Assembly (NCBI GenBank): GCA_024275135.1 | Contig: JAJRZS010000076.1 | Coordinates: 1 to 45,825, forward strand | Source of the DNA: Planctomycetota bacterium | GTDB taxonomy: Bacteria; Planctomycetota; UBA1135 | Direction: 5' to 3' | Length of the DNA stretch: 45,825 bases | Shown here: positions 32,302 to 40,369 of the stretch, one piece after another | How positions within the stretch are numbered: the first letter of the stretch is position 1 | Layout: each line of letters opens with the position of its first letter | The notes under the pieces: model-generated | What the model saw: the letters and a program-made list of their open reading frames with translations, nothing else | What the model was told of the DNA's origin: nothing | Databases searched by the model: none | Translations under genes and position numbers: made by a program

Positions 32302-34484
32302 AGCACGAAGGTGTTCATGACCGCACCGAGTACGCCGAAGATGGAGATGCCCGCAATCAATCCCGAAACGATAGGGATGAGGTAGAAGTCGGCGGATTCT
32401 TTGTGCTTCTTCATCCAGATGGCGGCAATCACAGCACCCAAGAACATGGACAAAGGATAGTTAAACGGCAGAATCAGACCAAGTCCAACGCCGGTGGCTG
32501 AGGGTAGCCAACTGCGATGTTTGGGGAAGAGCAATTCCAAGGCCAGCATGGCGGTGCCTAAACCGAGCCCCCAGTAAATCATCAAGCGGTGCATGGGGTG
32601 CATGGCGCTAAGGCCACCACCCGTCATAACTTTGGCAATCGCCATCCAAGCCTGGGCAGCAGGTGCGGGGAACTGTGGTGTAACGATGGAGCCGTCAGCG
32701 AGTTCACCCGTCATCACCGTAGCGTCGGGCACCAGCAAGTAAAAGCCAAGCACCGTGGCAGCCGTGCCGGCGGCGATTCCCCACATCTGGGCAATGAATT
32801 GGCGGCGGGGGTTGGCGCCGAGCAAGTAGCCTGACTTCAAATCGTTGAGGAGGTCGGCGGCGCTGCCAGCAGCATTGGCGGTGATGGATGCGGACATCAA
32901 GTTGGCGCTGGCCGACTGCGGCATGATGGTACCAAAAGTGAGCTGCATGATTTTGCCCATTGCACCGACTGGTGTAATGTCGGATTCGCCTGTGGCGCGG
33001 GCAGCAACCATGGCCAGGAAGAAGGTGACGCCGACGGCTAAGGCGCCGAAGTAGAAGGGAATGCCAAAGGCAAACTGAGCAATGAGGATGGCTGCAATAC
33101 CGGAGATGGCTGTGCCGACGGCAAACCAACTTCCTGGCACTTCGGTATCACGGACGATTTGAGACTCTTCCTCCTTGCCACCCCCAAGACCAGAAAAGGC
33201 ACGGAGGATGGTGCGCCATTGAGTGAAGAATTGCAAAATGCCATAAGCCAACATCATTGAGACGCCGAGCCATAAGCCCACTTCTTTCCATGCTTTGCCC
33301 GGCTTGGAAACGGCCCCATAAGTTTGTGTTTTGGCCAAGGCCTCAACTTTTTCTCGCATGATGGCAACCACATCCGCTTCGGTTTGTTCACCAACGGGCT
33401 GTAAGGCTTGAATTTTGTGTAGTTCGACGGCATATCCAGGAAAGGTGGTTTTTAATGGTTCCAAGGCTTCCTGGTAACCTTCAATTGTTATGGTGCTGCT
33501 GGTTTGTTCTAGCACCTGCTCTAAAGCAGTGCCGTAGGGGCTGGTCCAAACATCTTCGAGTGCTGGACGGCCAAGAGCAAAAACCAAAACCAAACCACCC
33601 ACCAACATATAAAAACCAATTCGCAAACCGACTAAGGCTCCAGCAGCAATCATCACCGGGTTGACATCGAAGGCCATGGTCCAGTCGGAGGGTTTGAAGG
33701 CTTCGAGTTTTCCGTTGACTTCATGGCTGCCTGGTGTGCGCAGGAAGCGATCAAAAATATTGAACTGTCCGGGGAGAATAGATCCGTTTTTGGTCCAGTT
33801 GAAATCAAGGCCCAAGGAGAACAGGGCACCGATGGCGGCAGACCAGCCCAGAACCTTGGCTTTAATCATGGCGATGTTGCCATGCGAATAAAGGGATTGC
33901 AGGGTGACTGCGGCCGCAGTGCCAGAAGGAAACTTCAGGCGATCGCGGTTAATCAAATTGCGCTTCATGGGAATGGCCATGACCGTTCCCAAAGCTGCCA
34001 ATGCAATTGTCCAGCCCACCAAGACCCAGGGATTGATGTGGATGCCAAGAGGATTATCGGGGGTTACCGAAAGCAGCAGCATGGCAGCAATAGCGGAAAC
34101 CATGGTGCCACCAGTGGAATAGCCGGCTGCGGATGCAGTGGATTGCATACAGTTGGTTTCAAGAATGGTCATTTGGGAGCGTGCGGCACCCGAACGCACC
34201 AACAAGGTCCACAGCGCGTAAGAAAGGATGCATGCGGTAATGGCAACGCCTAAAGCCCAGCCCGTTTTCAGGCCAATGTAAAGATTTGTGAATGCTAATA
34301 AAAAGCCAAGCAGCGAACCAACACCAACGGCGCGAAGCGTGAGCTGCGGCACATCCTCACCGCGATAAATCTTCTGGTACCATTCCTCTTCAGACATCTC
34401 CAGAACTTTTTCGGGCCCGATGTCGAGAGGGGCGTACTGTTCGGCTTCTTGAGTGGTTTGAGGCGGGGTCTGAAACATGGCCAT
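32298..34484 (-). CDS. OPT-family oligopeptide transporter
   Basis: A 728-aa polytopic protein with more than a dozen hydrophobic segments. The family block GSLLGFLLAFTNLYIGLKTGW follows a short cytoplasmic N terminus, and a large soluble loop sits near residues 330-390. The OPT family imports peptides, siderophores or metal chelates with protons; the bacterial type is of unknown specificity. A TAATGT box lies 6 nt before the ATG. It follows the octaheme cytochrome gene after 40 bp on the same strand, and it may be expressed together with it or from its own promoter. It overlaps the M23 gene by 4 bp at the stop. Confidence 0.9.
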   Translation of the reverse strand: MAMFQTPPQTTQEAEQYAPLDIGPEKVLEMSEEEWYQKIYRGEDVPQLTLRAVGVGSLLGFLLAFTNLYIGLKTGWALGVAITACILSYALWTLLVRSGAARSQMTILETNCMQSTASAAGYSTGGTMVSAIAAMLLLSVTPDNPLGIHINPWVLVGWTIALAALGTVMAIPMKRNLINRDRLKFPSGTAAAVTLQSLYSHGNIAMIKAKVLGWSAAIGALFSLGLDFNWTKNGSILPGQFNIFDRFLRTPGSHEVNGKLEAFKPSDWTMAFDVNPVMIAAGALVGLRIGFYMLVGGLVLVFALGRPALEDVWTSPYGTALEQVLEQTSSTITIEGYQEALEPLKTTFPGYAVELHKIQALQPVGEQTEADVVAIMREKVEALAKTQTYGAVSKPGKAWKEVGLWLGVSMMLAYGILQFFTQWRTILRAFSGLGGGKEEESQIVRDTEVPGSWFAVGTAISGIAAILIAQFAFGIPFYFGALAVGVTFFLAMVAARATGESDITPVGAMGKIMQLTFGTIMPQSASANLMSASITANAAGSAADLLNDLKSGYLLGANPRRQFIAQMWGIAAGTAATVLGFYLLVPDATVMTGELADGSIVTPQFPAPAAQAWMAIAKVMTGGGLSAMHPMHRLMIYWGLGLGTAMLALELLFPKHRSWLPSATGVGLGLILPFNYPLSMFLGAVIAAIWMKKHKESADFYLIPIVSGLIAGISIFGVLGAVMNTFVL

Positions 34485-34490
34485 GGCATC

Positions 34491-34496
34491 ACATTA
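34491..34496 (-). promoter_or_regulatory. -10-like box of the OPT gene, leaderless spacing
   Basis: TAATGT on the minus strand, 6 nt before the ATG at 34484. No Shine-Dalgarno is seen. Confidence 0.45.
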
Positions 34497-34524
34497 GCAA
34501 TGCCATGGCCATCATGTGGAATTC

Positions 34525-36114
34525 TTACTTGTCGTAATCGAATTTTCTGCCAGCTTTCATCTTGTTGGTTTCGACGTCAGCCCATTGATGCTCGGGGCGA
34601 TCCTTAATCTTGGCGATGACGGCGCGTACCGCATCGGCACCTTCTTTGTTGCCATTATGTTCGGCCTCATCGCACATCTCCAGAGCGAGAGGGATAAACT
34701 CGTTGTACCAACGATCGGCAACTTCAAACATGCCATGCCAGTGGGAGTAATCGGGAGCCATCATGGCAGTGCCATGGCGGCCTCGACGACCTTCATGGTG
34801 CCAAATGTAGAACCAAACCCACTCGATCTTTTCGTCAAACATAGGGCCGGTGCGCACTTTGTTTTTCTTCAAAGCGGCCATCAACTCTAAACCTGGACTG
34901 GCAAACTTTTGGTTGTAGTTGTCGAGGAACTCGTCGTACTGTTCGTAGAAACCATCCACATAGCCTGGGGAGTGGCAATTGGTGCACACGTTTTTCATGC
35001 GGTCACGCTTGGCCTCCCACGAATCAAATGCGTCTCCTGCCGCATCAATTAAGGCTTGCCGCTTGGCTGGATCCTTTTCCTTAATGGCTTCGCCGTTGAT
35101 GGTGTCCATGACAATGGACATTGGCGGACGATTATTCCAAGAGATGCGGGTGCCGGGGTCGTGGGTGACCACGCCGCCATTGTTCTTGTTGCCGGACATA
35201 TGGCAAGTGGCGCAAGTAGGTGCTGCGTTGTAGTCTTCGCCAAGAACCCAGTCCGTGCTGTCCAAGTTCATTTTGTCTTTCAAGTCGCGGTAAGCAATAC
35301 CGTGCTTGGATTCTTCGTAGACTTCTTTTTGCGGGTGATCGGGCCCAAGGTGGCATTTTCCGCAGTTTTCAGGTTGGCGTGCACGGCGTGGGGAGAAGTC
35401 GTGGCGGCTATGGCATGCGGTGCAGGAGCCATCGGTGCCGTCAAAGTTTTTGCGGCCAATGCCGGTATTGGGCCAAGTGCCGGCAACAAACATCGGCTTT
35501 CCTTTCTCGTCATGCTTGATGTTGGCAACCGCCGCTGCGTTGGTCGGGTGGCCATCGGCATCGGGTTGCAAATCGAGTACCGTTACTTGCTTGCCATCTT
35601 TGCCTTGAAAGGCAACCAGGGAGCCATGACATTGCCAACATCCGCTTTGCGCAGAAGCCAAGCCATTTACCTTGGCAAAGTCTTCTCGCCCCGGAGTGAC
35701 TCCATGGGGGTTGAAGGGGACGCGATTGCCTTCGGCAACTTCCGCCAGACGGTTATCTAGGGAGTGGAGAATGCGTCCAGCTTTGGCGTGGTGGCTACCG
35801 AGAAATTCTTCGGCTTCGTCTTCGTGGCACTCTGCGCAGTCGCGCGGGGTGACGATGGTGGCGATGAATTTGCCTTCATGCTGCCAAGCGTCAGCATCTT
35901 TGGGGTCGGCGCCGTGGCAATCCAAGCACATCACATCATGTAAGAAGTGGGTGCTGTTTTGCCAGTGAGAAACAATGCCCGGGGTTTCATCGTTGTGGCA
36001 TTGCACGCATTGATCTTGGGGCTCTGGGGCGTCTTGGGCGAAGAGAGGTGCTCCGCTCAGCAAGGCAGCCCCCGCGAGAAGAACAGAAAGGTGGGTTCTG
36101 AAGCGAGTCTGCAT
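34525..36114 (-). CDS. Octaheme cytochrome c, hydroxylamine-oxidoreductase-like
   Basis: A 529-aa exported protein; signal peptide LSVLLAGAALLSGAPLFAQ. Eight CxxCH heme sites: residues 36-40, 63-67, 93-97, 159-163, 231-235, 251-255, 301-305 and 377-381. The region after the last heme (WFYIWHHEGRRGRHGTAMMAPDYSHWHGMFEV) matches the HAO family, which includes hydroxylamine oxidases, reductive nitrite-using members and epsilon-HAO of Campylobacterota. It contains several tyrosines (Tyr436 and Tyr456), but whether one equals the crosslinking Tyr467 of Nitrosomonas HAO needs an alignment. No quinol-oxidising partner is adjacent. It follows a di-heme peroxidase gene (70-bp gap) on the same strand. 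Confidence 0.85.
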   Translation of the reverse strand: MQTRFRTHLSVLLAGAALLSGAPLFAQDAPEPQDQCVQCHNDETPGIVSHWQNSTHFLHDVMCLDCHGADPKDADAWQHEGKFIATIVTPRDCAECHEDEAEEFLGSHHAKAGRILHSLDNRLAEVAEGNRVPFNPHGVTPGREDFAKVNGLASAQSGCWQCHGSLVAFQGKDGKQVTVLDLQPDADGHPTNAAAVANIKHDEKGKPMFVAGTWPNTGIGRKNFDGTDGSCTACHSRHDFSPRRARQPENCGKCHLGPDHPQKEVYEESKHGIAYRDLKDKMNLDSTDWVLGEDYNAAPTCATCHMSGNKNNGGVVTHDPGTRISWNNRPPMSIVMDTINGEAIKEKDPAKRQALIDAAGDAFDSWEAKRDRMKNVCTNCHSPGYVDGFYEQYDEFLDNYNQKFASPGLELMAALKKNKVRTGPMFDEKIEWVWFYIWHHEGRRGRHGTAMMAPDYSHWHGMFEVADRWYNEFIPLALEMCDEAEHNGNKEGADAVRAVIAKIKDRPEHQWADVETNKMKAGRKFDYDK

Positions 36115-36134
36115 GGTTTTGGGTGGTTTTTGGG

Positions 36135-36159
36135 GGTCCCCGATGGGGCCGAAATCATA
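36135..36159 (-). promoter_or_regulatory. Possible promoter and 5' hairpin of the octaheme cytochrome gene
   Basis: TATGAT (minus strand, 36154-36159) would place transcription near 36147. A stem of GG-CCCC with GGGG-CC (36135-36150, one bulged base, 3-nt loop) sits at that point, giving a folded 5' end. No -35 was identified and the spacing is only approximate. Confidence 0.25.
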
Positions 36160-36183
36160 GCAGAACTCAAGACCTAAAAGTCG

Positions 36184-37164
36184 CTATTTCAGACTCTTTG
36201 GCAATTCTCCAGTGAGGGAGCCCAAGAAAGCCACGATGGCCTTGGCATCTTCCGGGGATAGCTCGCGCCCGCTTTGATGAAGAGCCATCAACCGCACTGC
36301 TTCCTCCAAAGATTCTTCCGAGCCGTCGTGGAAGTAAGGGCCAGTTTCAGTAACGTTTCGCAGCCCGGGGACCTTGAACACCATCTTATGCCCCTCTTCC
36401 TTGGTGATTTCAAAGCGGCCGAGATCCTCTTGGTTGGGCCAGGGTTTGACCAAGCCCAGCTTCATGTACATCTGCCCACCGAGATAGGGGCCACTGTGGC
36501 AGCCAAAGCAGGCGTTGTCGGTAAAGGCTTGGAAGCCCTTTTTTTCTAGGGGAGTGAGAGCATCTTTGTCGCCCTGGAGGAACTTGTCCCAACGCGAGGG
36601 GGTGACCAATTGGCGCTCAAAGGCGCCTATGGCCTTAGCGAGATTATCCCAGCTCAGCGGGGACTCGTCGTTAGGGAAAGCGGCTGCGAATAACTTGGGA
36701 TAGTCGGAATCGGAAGTCAAAACCGCGAGCACATCCTCCACACTTTCCATGCCCATTTCGATGGGGTTCAGAATAGGGCCTTTGGCTTGCTCTTCCACGT
36801 CGGCAGCGCGCCCATCCCAAAACTGCACAAAATGGCCAGCAGCATTTAGGACGGTGGGAGCGTTGCGTGGGCCTTTTTGCTTACCAATGCCCTCGGAAAC
36901 CGGCAAACCATCGACGCCAAAAGTGTCGAGCCCGTGGCAGCTGTTGCAGGAAACCGTGCCGTCTTTGGATAGGCGCGAATCAAAGAATAATTTTTTGCCG
37001 AGTGCAATCTGTTGCGGAGTGGATGGTGCGCCTTCTCGATCCATAGTTTTGGGTAGGGGCTCGAAGAACTTCAATAAAGAAGCATCCTGAGCAAAACTCG
37101 AGTTAGCAAAACCGAGGGCGAATAGGGCCGCCAGAAACAACAAGGGGGAGCGAAGCATTGTCAT
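36184..37164 (-). CDS. Di-heme cytochrome c peroxidase (CCP/MauG family)
   Basis: A 326-aa exported protein with signal peptide LLFLAALFALGFANSSFAQ. Two heme c sites: CNSCH at 73-77 (low-potential, peroxidatic side) and CFGCH at 219-223 (electron-transfer side). Other family blocks are LGKKLFFDSRLSKDGTVSC, NAPTVLNA, FWDGRAADVEEQA, LNPIEMG and FKVPGLRNVTETGPYFHDG. It reduces hydrogen peroxide to water with electrons from small cytochromes; a MauG-like oxygenase role is less likely because the peroxidase blocks are intact. It sits upstream of the octaheme cytochrome, which might be its electron partner. Divergent from an M1-like peptidase gene. The start could also be the ATG two codons later. 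Confidence 0.9.
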   Translation of the reverse strand: MTMLRSPLLFLAALFALGFANSSFAQDASLLKFFEPLPKTMDREGAPSTPQQIALGKKLFFDSRLSKDGTVSCNSCHGLDTFGVDGLPVSEGIGKQKGPRNAPTVLNAAGHFVQFWDGRAADVEEQAKGPILNPIEMGMESVEDVLAVLTSDSDYPKLFAAAFPNDESPLSWDNLAKAIGAFERQLVTPSRWDKFLQGDKDALTPLEKKGFQAFTDNACFGCHSGPYLGGQMYMKLGLVKPWPNQEDLGRFEITKEEGHKMVFKVPGLRNVTETGPYFHDGSEESLEEAVRLMALHQSGRELSPEDAKAIVAFLGSLTGELPKSLK

Positions 37165-37224
37165 GCCTAGTAAGTACCAGATTTGAAGGAAGGAGTTCCC
37201 GTATTCGAGTCTTTTTCAGCCTGC

Positions 37225-37230
37225 TAGGAT
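37225..37230 (+). promoter_or_regulatory. -10-like box of the M1-like peptidase gene, leaderless spacing
   Basis: TAGGAT with 6 nt to the ATG at 37237. It lies in the 72-bp divergent gap shared with the di-heme peroxidase gene. Confidence 0.45.
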
Positions 37231-37236
37231 AGTGGG

Positions 37237-38544
37237 ATGCTCCTCCATGTTCTCCCACTTTTTCTTGCTTTGGCCGCTTCTCAAGGGCCGGGAATTCCTG
37301 CCCAACAGGTTGACGGTTTGCTTGGGGTCGCCATCGATATTCAAGCGGTGGAGGCCCAGGTTGTGTTCGATGTGGAGAGGCGAACGGCCCAAGTTTCCGC
37401 AACTATGGAATTTGCCATGCTGGAAGAGGGCATGCCCCTTTTTGATTTGCGCCAAACCATCAACCGAGCGCAACTGGATGGCGAAGACATTCCCGTAGAC
37501 GCTTTGGCGGCGCATGATTTCGGACGATCTTCCGGCACCATGCGTCTTTTGCAGCGCAAGTTGGCCAAGGGCAGCAGGCATACTTTGCATTTCCAGTACC
37601 AGCTTGGCAAACCTCAGTCTCCACGCTGCCAGGCCATTGGTTGGGGGGATGGCACCCTCGACTGGGATTTCTTCTTTTCCGACCTCAATCCGGGGCGTTA
37701 TTTGGAGATGTGGTTTCCAGCCAATTTACTGTACGACCATTTCCCCTTCACCTTGGATTTGGCCATTGAAGGCACACAAATTGCCCATGAATTAGTCACC
37801 AATGCCGAAGTTGAAGCAAAGGGAGACTTGCATTGGCTGCTCAAGTTTCCACCCCACTTCACTTCCTTTTCGCAGATGTTGGTGGTGGTTCCATCAGCCG
37901 ATGTCGAGCGCAAGCAAGATGAAATACGCCTGCCCAATGGTGAGGTGGTTGTCATCGATGTTTGTCGGCGTCATGAAGCGGCCAGTTCGATGCGTACGAC
38001 CATCAAGAAAATCCGCGAGCACATTCAGGAATTCAGTGAAAACGTGGGCATTTGGCCGCATGGCAATCGAGTGACAGTTTTCGTGTGGACGGGTAGTCGA
38101 TCGATGGAATATGACGGCGCCACCACCACCTCGATGGGTGCTTTGCGCCATGAGTTGTTCCATAGTTGGTTTGGCCGCGGTGCGAAGCCGCGCAGCCAAA
38201 ACGATGGCTGGCTTGACGAGGCTTGGGACGTGTATTTTGCGGACCATGGCCGCGCTCCCAAGAGTGAGTTGAAAAAGGAAGGTTCTCCGGTGCAACTTTG
38301 TAGTAACAACCCGATGAACCGCACCACACCTGGCTTGTCTTACTCTGCTGGTGCGATGTTTTTTGGGCGTGTGGCTTTGCTTGTAGGTGAAAAGGAGCTA
38401 GAAAAACAGATGGCGGCCTTCTTTCAGAAGTACCAGCTGAAAACCTTCAGCACCCAAGACTTGGAGCAGCATTTGGTCGAAGCCACCGGCGAAGAGAAAA
38501 TTCATGCCTTATTTGCCCGCTATGTGTACGGGCAAAAAGACTAG
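37237..38544 (+). CDS. M1-family-like metallopeptidase, short exported form
   Basis: A 435-aa protein with a short signal-like N terminus (LLHVLPLFLALAASQGPG). The zinc site is exactly that of family M1: HELFH at 305-309, then 18 residues, then Glu328 in WLDEAW. Upstream, SMEYDGATTTSMGALR occupies the place of the GAMEN exopeptidase block but is altered. The N-terminal ~200 residues form a beta-rich domain typical of M1. It is far shorter than classical aminopeptidase N (about 870 aa) because the C-terminal helical domain is missing, as in some short M1 proteins. Likely an exported peptidase or aminopeptidase; substrate unknown. Its stop is the shared CTAG with the convergent DEAD-box gene. 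Confidence 0.82.
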   Translation: MLLHVLPLFLALAASQGPGIPAQQVDGLLGVAIDIQAVEAQVVFDVERRTAQVSATMEFAMLEEGMPLFDLRQTINRAQLDGEDIPVDALAAHDFGRSSGTMRLLQRKLAKGSRHTLHFQYQLGKPQSPRCQAIGWGDGTLDWDFFFSDLNPGRYLEMWFPANLLYDHFPFTLDLAIEGTQIAHELVTNAEVEAKGDLHWLLKFPPHFTSFSQMLVVVPSADVERKQDEIRLPNGEVVVIDVCRRHEAASSMRTTIKKIREHIQEFSENVGIWPHGNRVTVFVWTGSRSMEYDGATTTSMGALRHELFHSWFGRGAKPRSQNDGWLDEAWDVYFADHGRAPKSELKKEGSPVQLCSNNPMNRTTPGLSYSAGAMFFGRVALLVGEKELEKQMAAFFQKYQLKTFSTQDLEQHLVEATGEEKIHALFARYVYGQKD

Positions 38545-40334
38545 CGCTTTTTCTTTTTGCCCTTGGCGGCGCGGCGCGGTGGGCGCCCATCGGCGCGCAC
38601 CGGTGAGATACGCAACATCTGCTGACAAACACGGGCACGGCCCAAGGTGCGGAAGATTTCTTCTGGCATCCCCTCCGGCAAATCCACGGTACTGAAATCA
38701 TCGTAGATTTCGATGCGGCCTATGTAGCGGCCTTCCAATCCGGTTTCATTGGCGATGGCACCAACAATACTACCAGGTCGCACGCCATGTTCGTGCCCCA
38801 CTTCCACCCGATAGCGCACCATGCCTGGTTCGGCGCTGGGGGCAACCTTACCGCTGGGTTTGCGTGGACCCTTGCGCTCTGGGCCATCTTGCTGACGGCC
38901 TTCGCGTTGGCGAGCCTCATAGCGCTCTTTACGATTGGAGCGATCGCGAAACTCTTCTTGTGGAAGTTCGCGCCGCTCTTCCAGCAACAGGGGACGCTCG
39001 CCCTGGGCCATGCGCGCTAAAGCGGCGGCAACCAATTCGGGGCTAGCTTCCGGGTTTTCTTCGAGAACTTCTTGCACCAAGCGCGAATAAAAATCCAATT
39101 CTGGATCTTCCATGGCTTCCACCACCCGTTGCTTGAACCGAGCCATCCGCGTGCGGTTGACATCGGCTGTGGTGGGCAACTTCATCGGCTCGATGTCGCA
39201 ACGAATGACACGTTCGATCGAGCGCAGCAGACGCTTTTCGCGTGGGGCCACGAACAAAATGGCTTCCCCGGTACGGCCGGCACGCCCGGTACGGCCAATG
39301 CGATGCACATAAGCTTCGGTGTCGGTGGGGATGTCGAAATTGATGACATGGCTGATGCGATCCACATCCAAGCCACGAGCCGCAACATCCGTGGCAACCA
39401 CAATATCCAGAGAGCCATTCTTCAGGCGCTCAATCGTGCGCTCGCGATTGGCTTGGGCAATATCGCCACTTAAAGGAGCAGCAGCATAGCCTCGGGCCTC
39501 GAGTTTCTCGGCGAGGATGGTGGTGGAATTGCGTGTGCGCACAAACACCAACATGCCGTCGAAATCTTCGACCTCCAAGATGCGGGTGAGCGCATCAAGT
39601 TTTTTTGGCCCACTGACCACTTGGTAGCGTTGGCGAATTAAGTCGGCGGTGGCATGGCGCTCGCGAATTAACACCTCCTCCGGATCGCGCAGATATTTCT
39701 GAGCGATATTGCGGATGGCTGCCGGCATGGTGGCCGAAAACAGGGCGATTTGGCGATCCTCTGGAGTTTGATCCAAAACCCAGGTGACATCATCGATGAA
39801 GCCCATGCGCAGCATCTCGTCGGCCTCGTCCAAGACCAAAGTTTTGATGTTGTCGAGCTTTAAGGTGCCGCGGCGAATGTGGTCGGTGACGCGGCCAGGC
39901 GTGCCTACCACCACATGCACTCCGCGCTTCAAGGGCCGAAGCTGGAGCGAATAGGCTTGACCGCCGTAAATTGGCAGGACATGAAAACCCTTCAAGTTGC
40001 GCGCATATTTCTGGAAGGATTCGGCAACTTGAATGGCAAGTTCGCGGGTGGGTGCAAGGACCAGGACCTGGGGATCTTTCTGCGAAAGGTCTAGATTTGC
40101 CAATAGCGGCAAGGCAAAGGCTGCGGTTTTGCCAGTGCCGGTTTGCGCCTGGCCAAGCACATCGCGGCCGGAGAGTACAAGGGGAATGGTCTGTTCCTGG
40201 ATGGGGGAAGGGGCTTCATAACCCACTTCTCTCAGCACATCGAGCAGATATTGCGGAAGGCCCAGGGAATCAAAACCTGGGCTTTTAGTTTTCGTCGGAG
40301 CTTCTTCGGACATCTTGCGCCCATTTCGGGCCAT
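38541..40334 (-). CDS. deaD: DEAD-box ATP-dependent RNA helicase (DeaD/CsdA)
   Basis: A 597-aa helicase. Q motif around FDSLGLP, motif I AQTGTGKT (63-70), motif II DEAD (169-172), motif III SAT (200-202), and downstream VATDVAARGLDV and HRIGRTGRAGR. A basic, charged linker (EERRELPQEEFRDRSNRKER) separates the core from a C-terminal DbpA-type RNA-binding domain (VRYRVEVGHEHGVRPGSIVGAI) and a Lys-rich end (KGKKKKR). It matches DeaD/CsdA, which unwinds RNA in ribosome assembly and at low temperature. It lies 32 bp downstream of the uup gene on the same strand. A TAGAAT box (40364-40369) and a hairpin at 40341-40357 suggest a leadered mRNA with a folded 5' end. A second in-frame ATG at 40313 is possible. 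Confidence 0.93.
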   Translation of the reverse strand: MARNGRKMSEEAPTKTKSPGFDSLGLPQYLLDVLREVGYEAPSPIQEQTIPLVLSGRDVLGQAQTGTGKTAAFALPLLANLDLSQKDPQVLVLAPTRELAIQVAESFQKYARNLKGFHVLPIYGGQAYSLQLRPLKRGVHVVVGTPGRVTDHIRRGTLKLDNIKTLVLDEADEMLRMGFIDDVTWVLDQTPEDRQIALFSATMPAAIRNIAQKYLRDPEEVLIRERHATADLIRQRYQVVSGPKKLDALTRILEVEDFDGMLVFVRTRNSTTILAEKLEARGYAAAPLSGDIAQANRERTIERLKNGSLDIVVATDVAARGLDVDRISHVINFDIPTDTEAYVHRIGRTGRAGRTGEAILFVAPREKRLLRSIERVIRCDIEPMKLPTTADVNRTRMARFKQRVVEAMEDPELDFYSRLVQEVLEENPEASPELVAAALARMAQGERPLLLEERRELPQEEFRDRSNRKERYEARQREGRQQDGPERKGPRKPSGKVAPSAEPGMVRYRVEVGHEHGVRPGSIVGAIANETGLEGRYIGRIEIYDDFSTVDLPEGMPEEIFRTLGRARVCQQMLRISPVRADGRPPRRAAKGKKKKR

Positions 40335-40340
40335 GGGGTG

Positions 40341-40369
40341 GTCGGAAAGAGACCGACTCGCCCATTCTA
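40341..40369 (-). promoter_or_regulatory. deaD promoter with 5' hairpin in the leader
   Basis: On the minus strand TAGAAT (40364-40369) would start transcription near 40357. A stem GTCGG/CCGAC with a 7-nt loop covers 40341-40357, i.e. the 5' end of the transcript, about 7 nt before the ATG. No Shine-Dalgarno is present. The -10 overlaps the uup stop codon. Confidence 0.35.
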
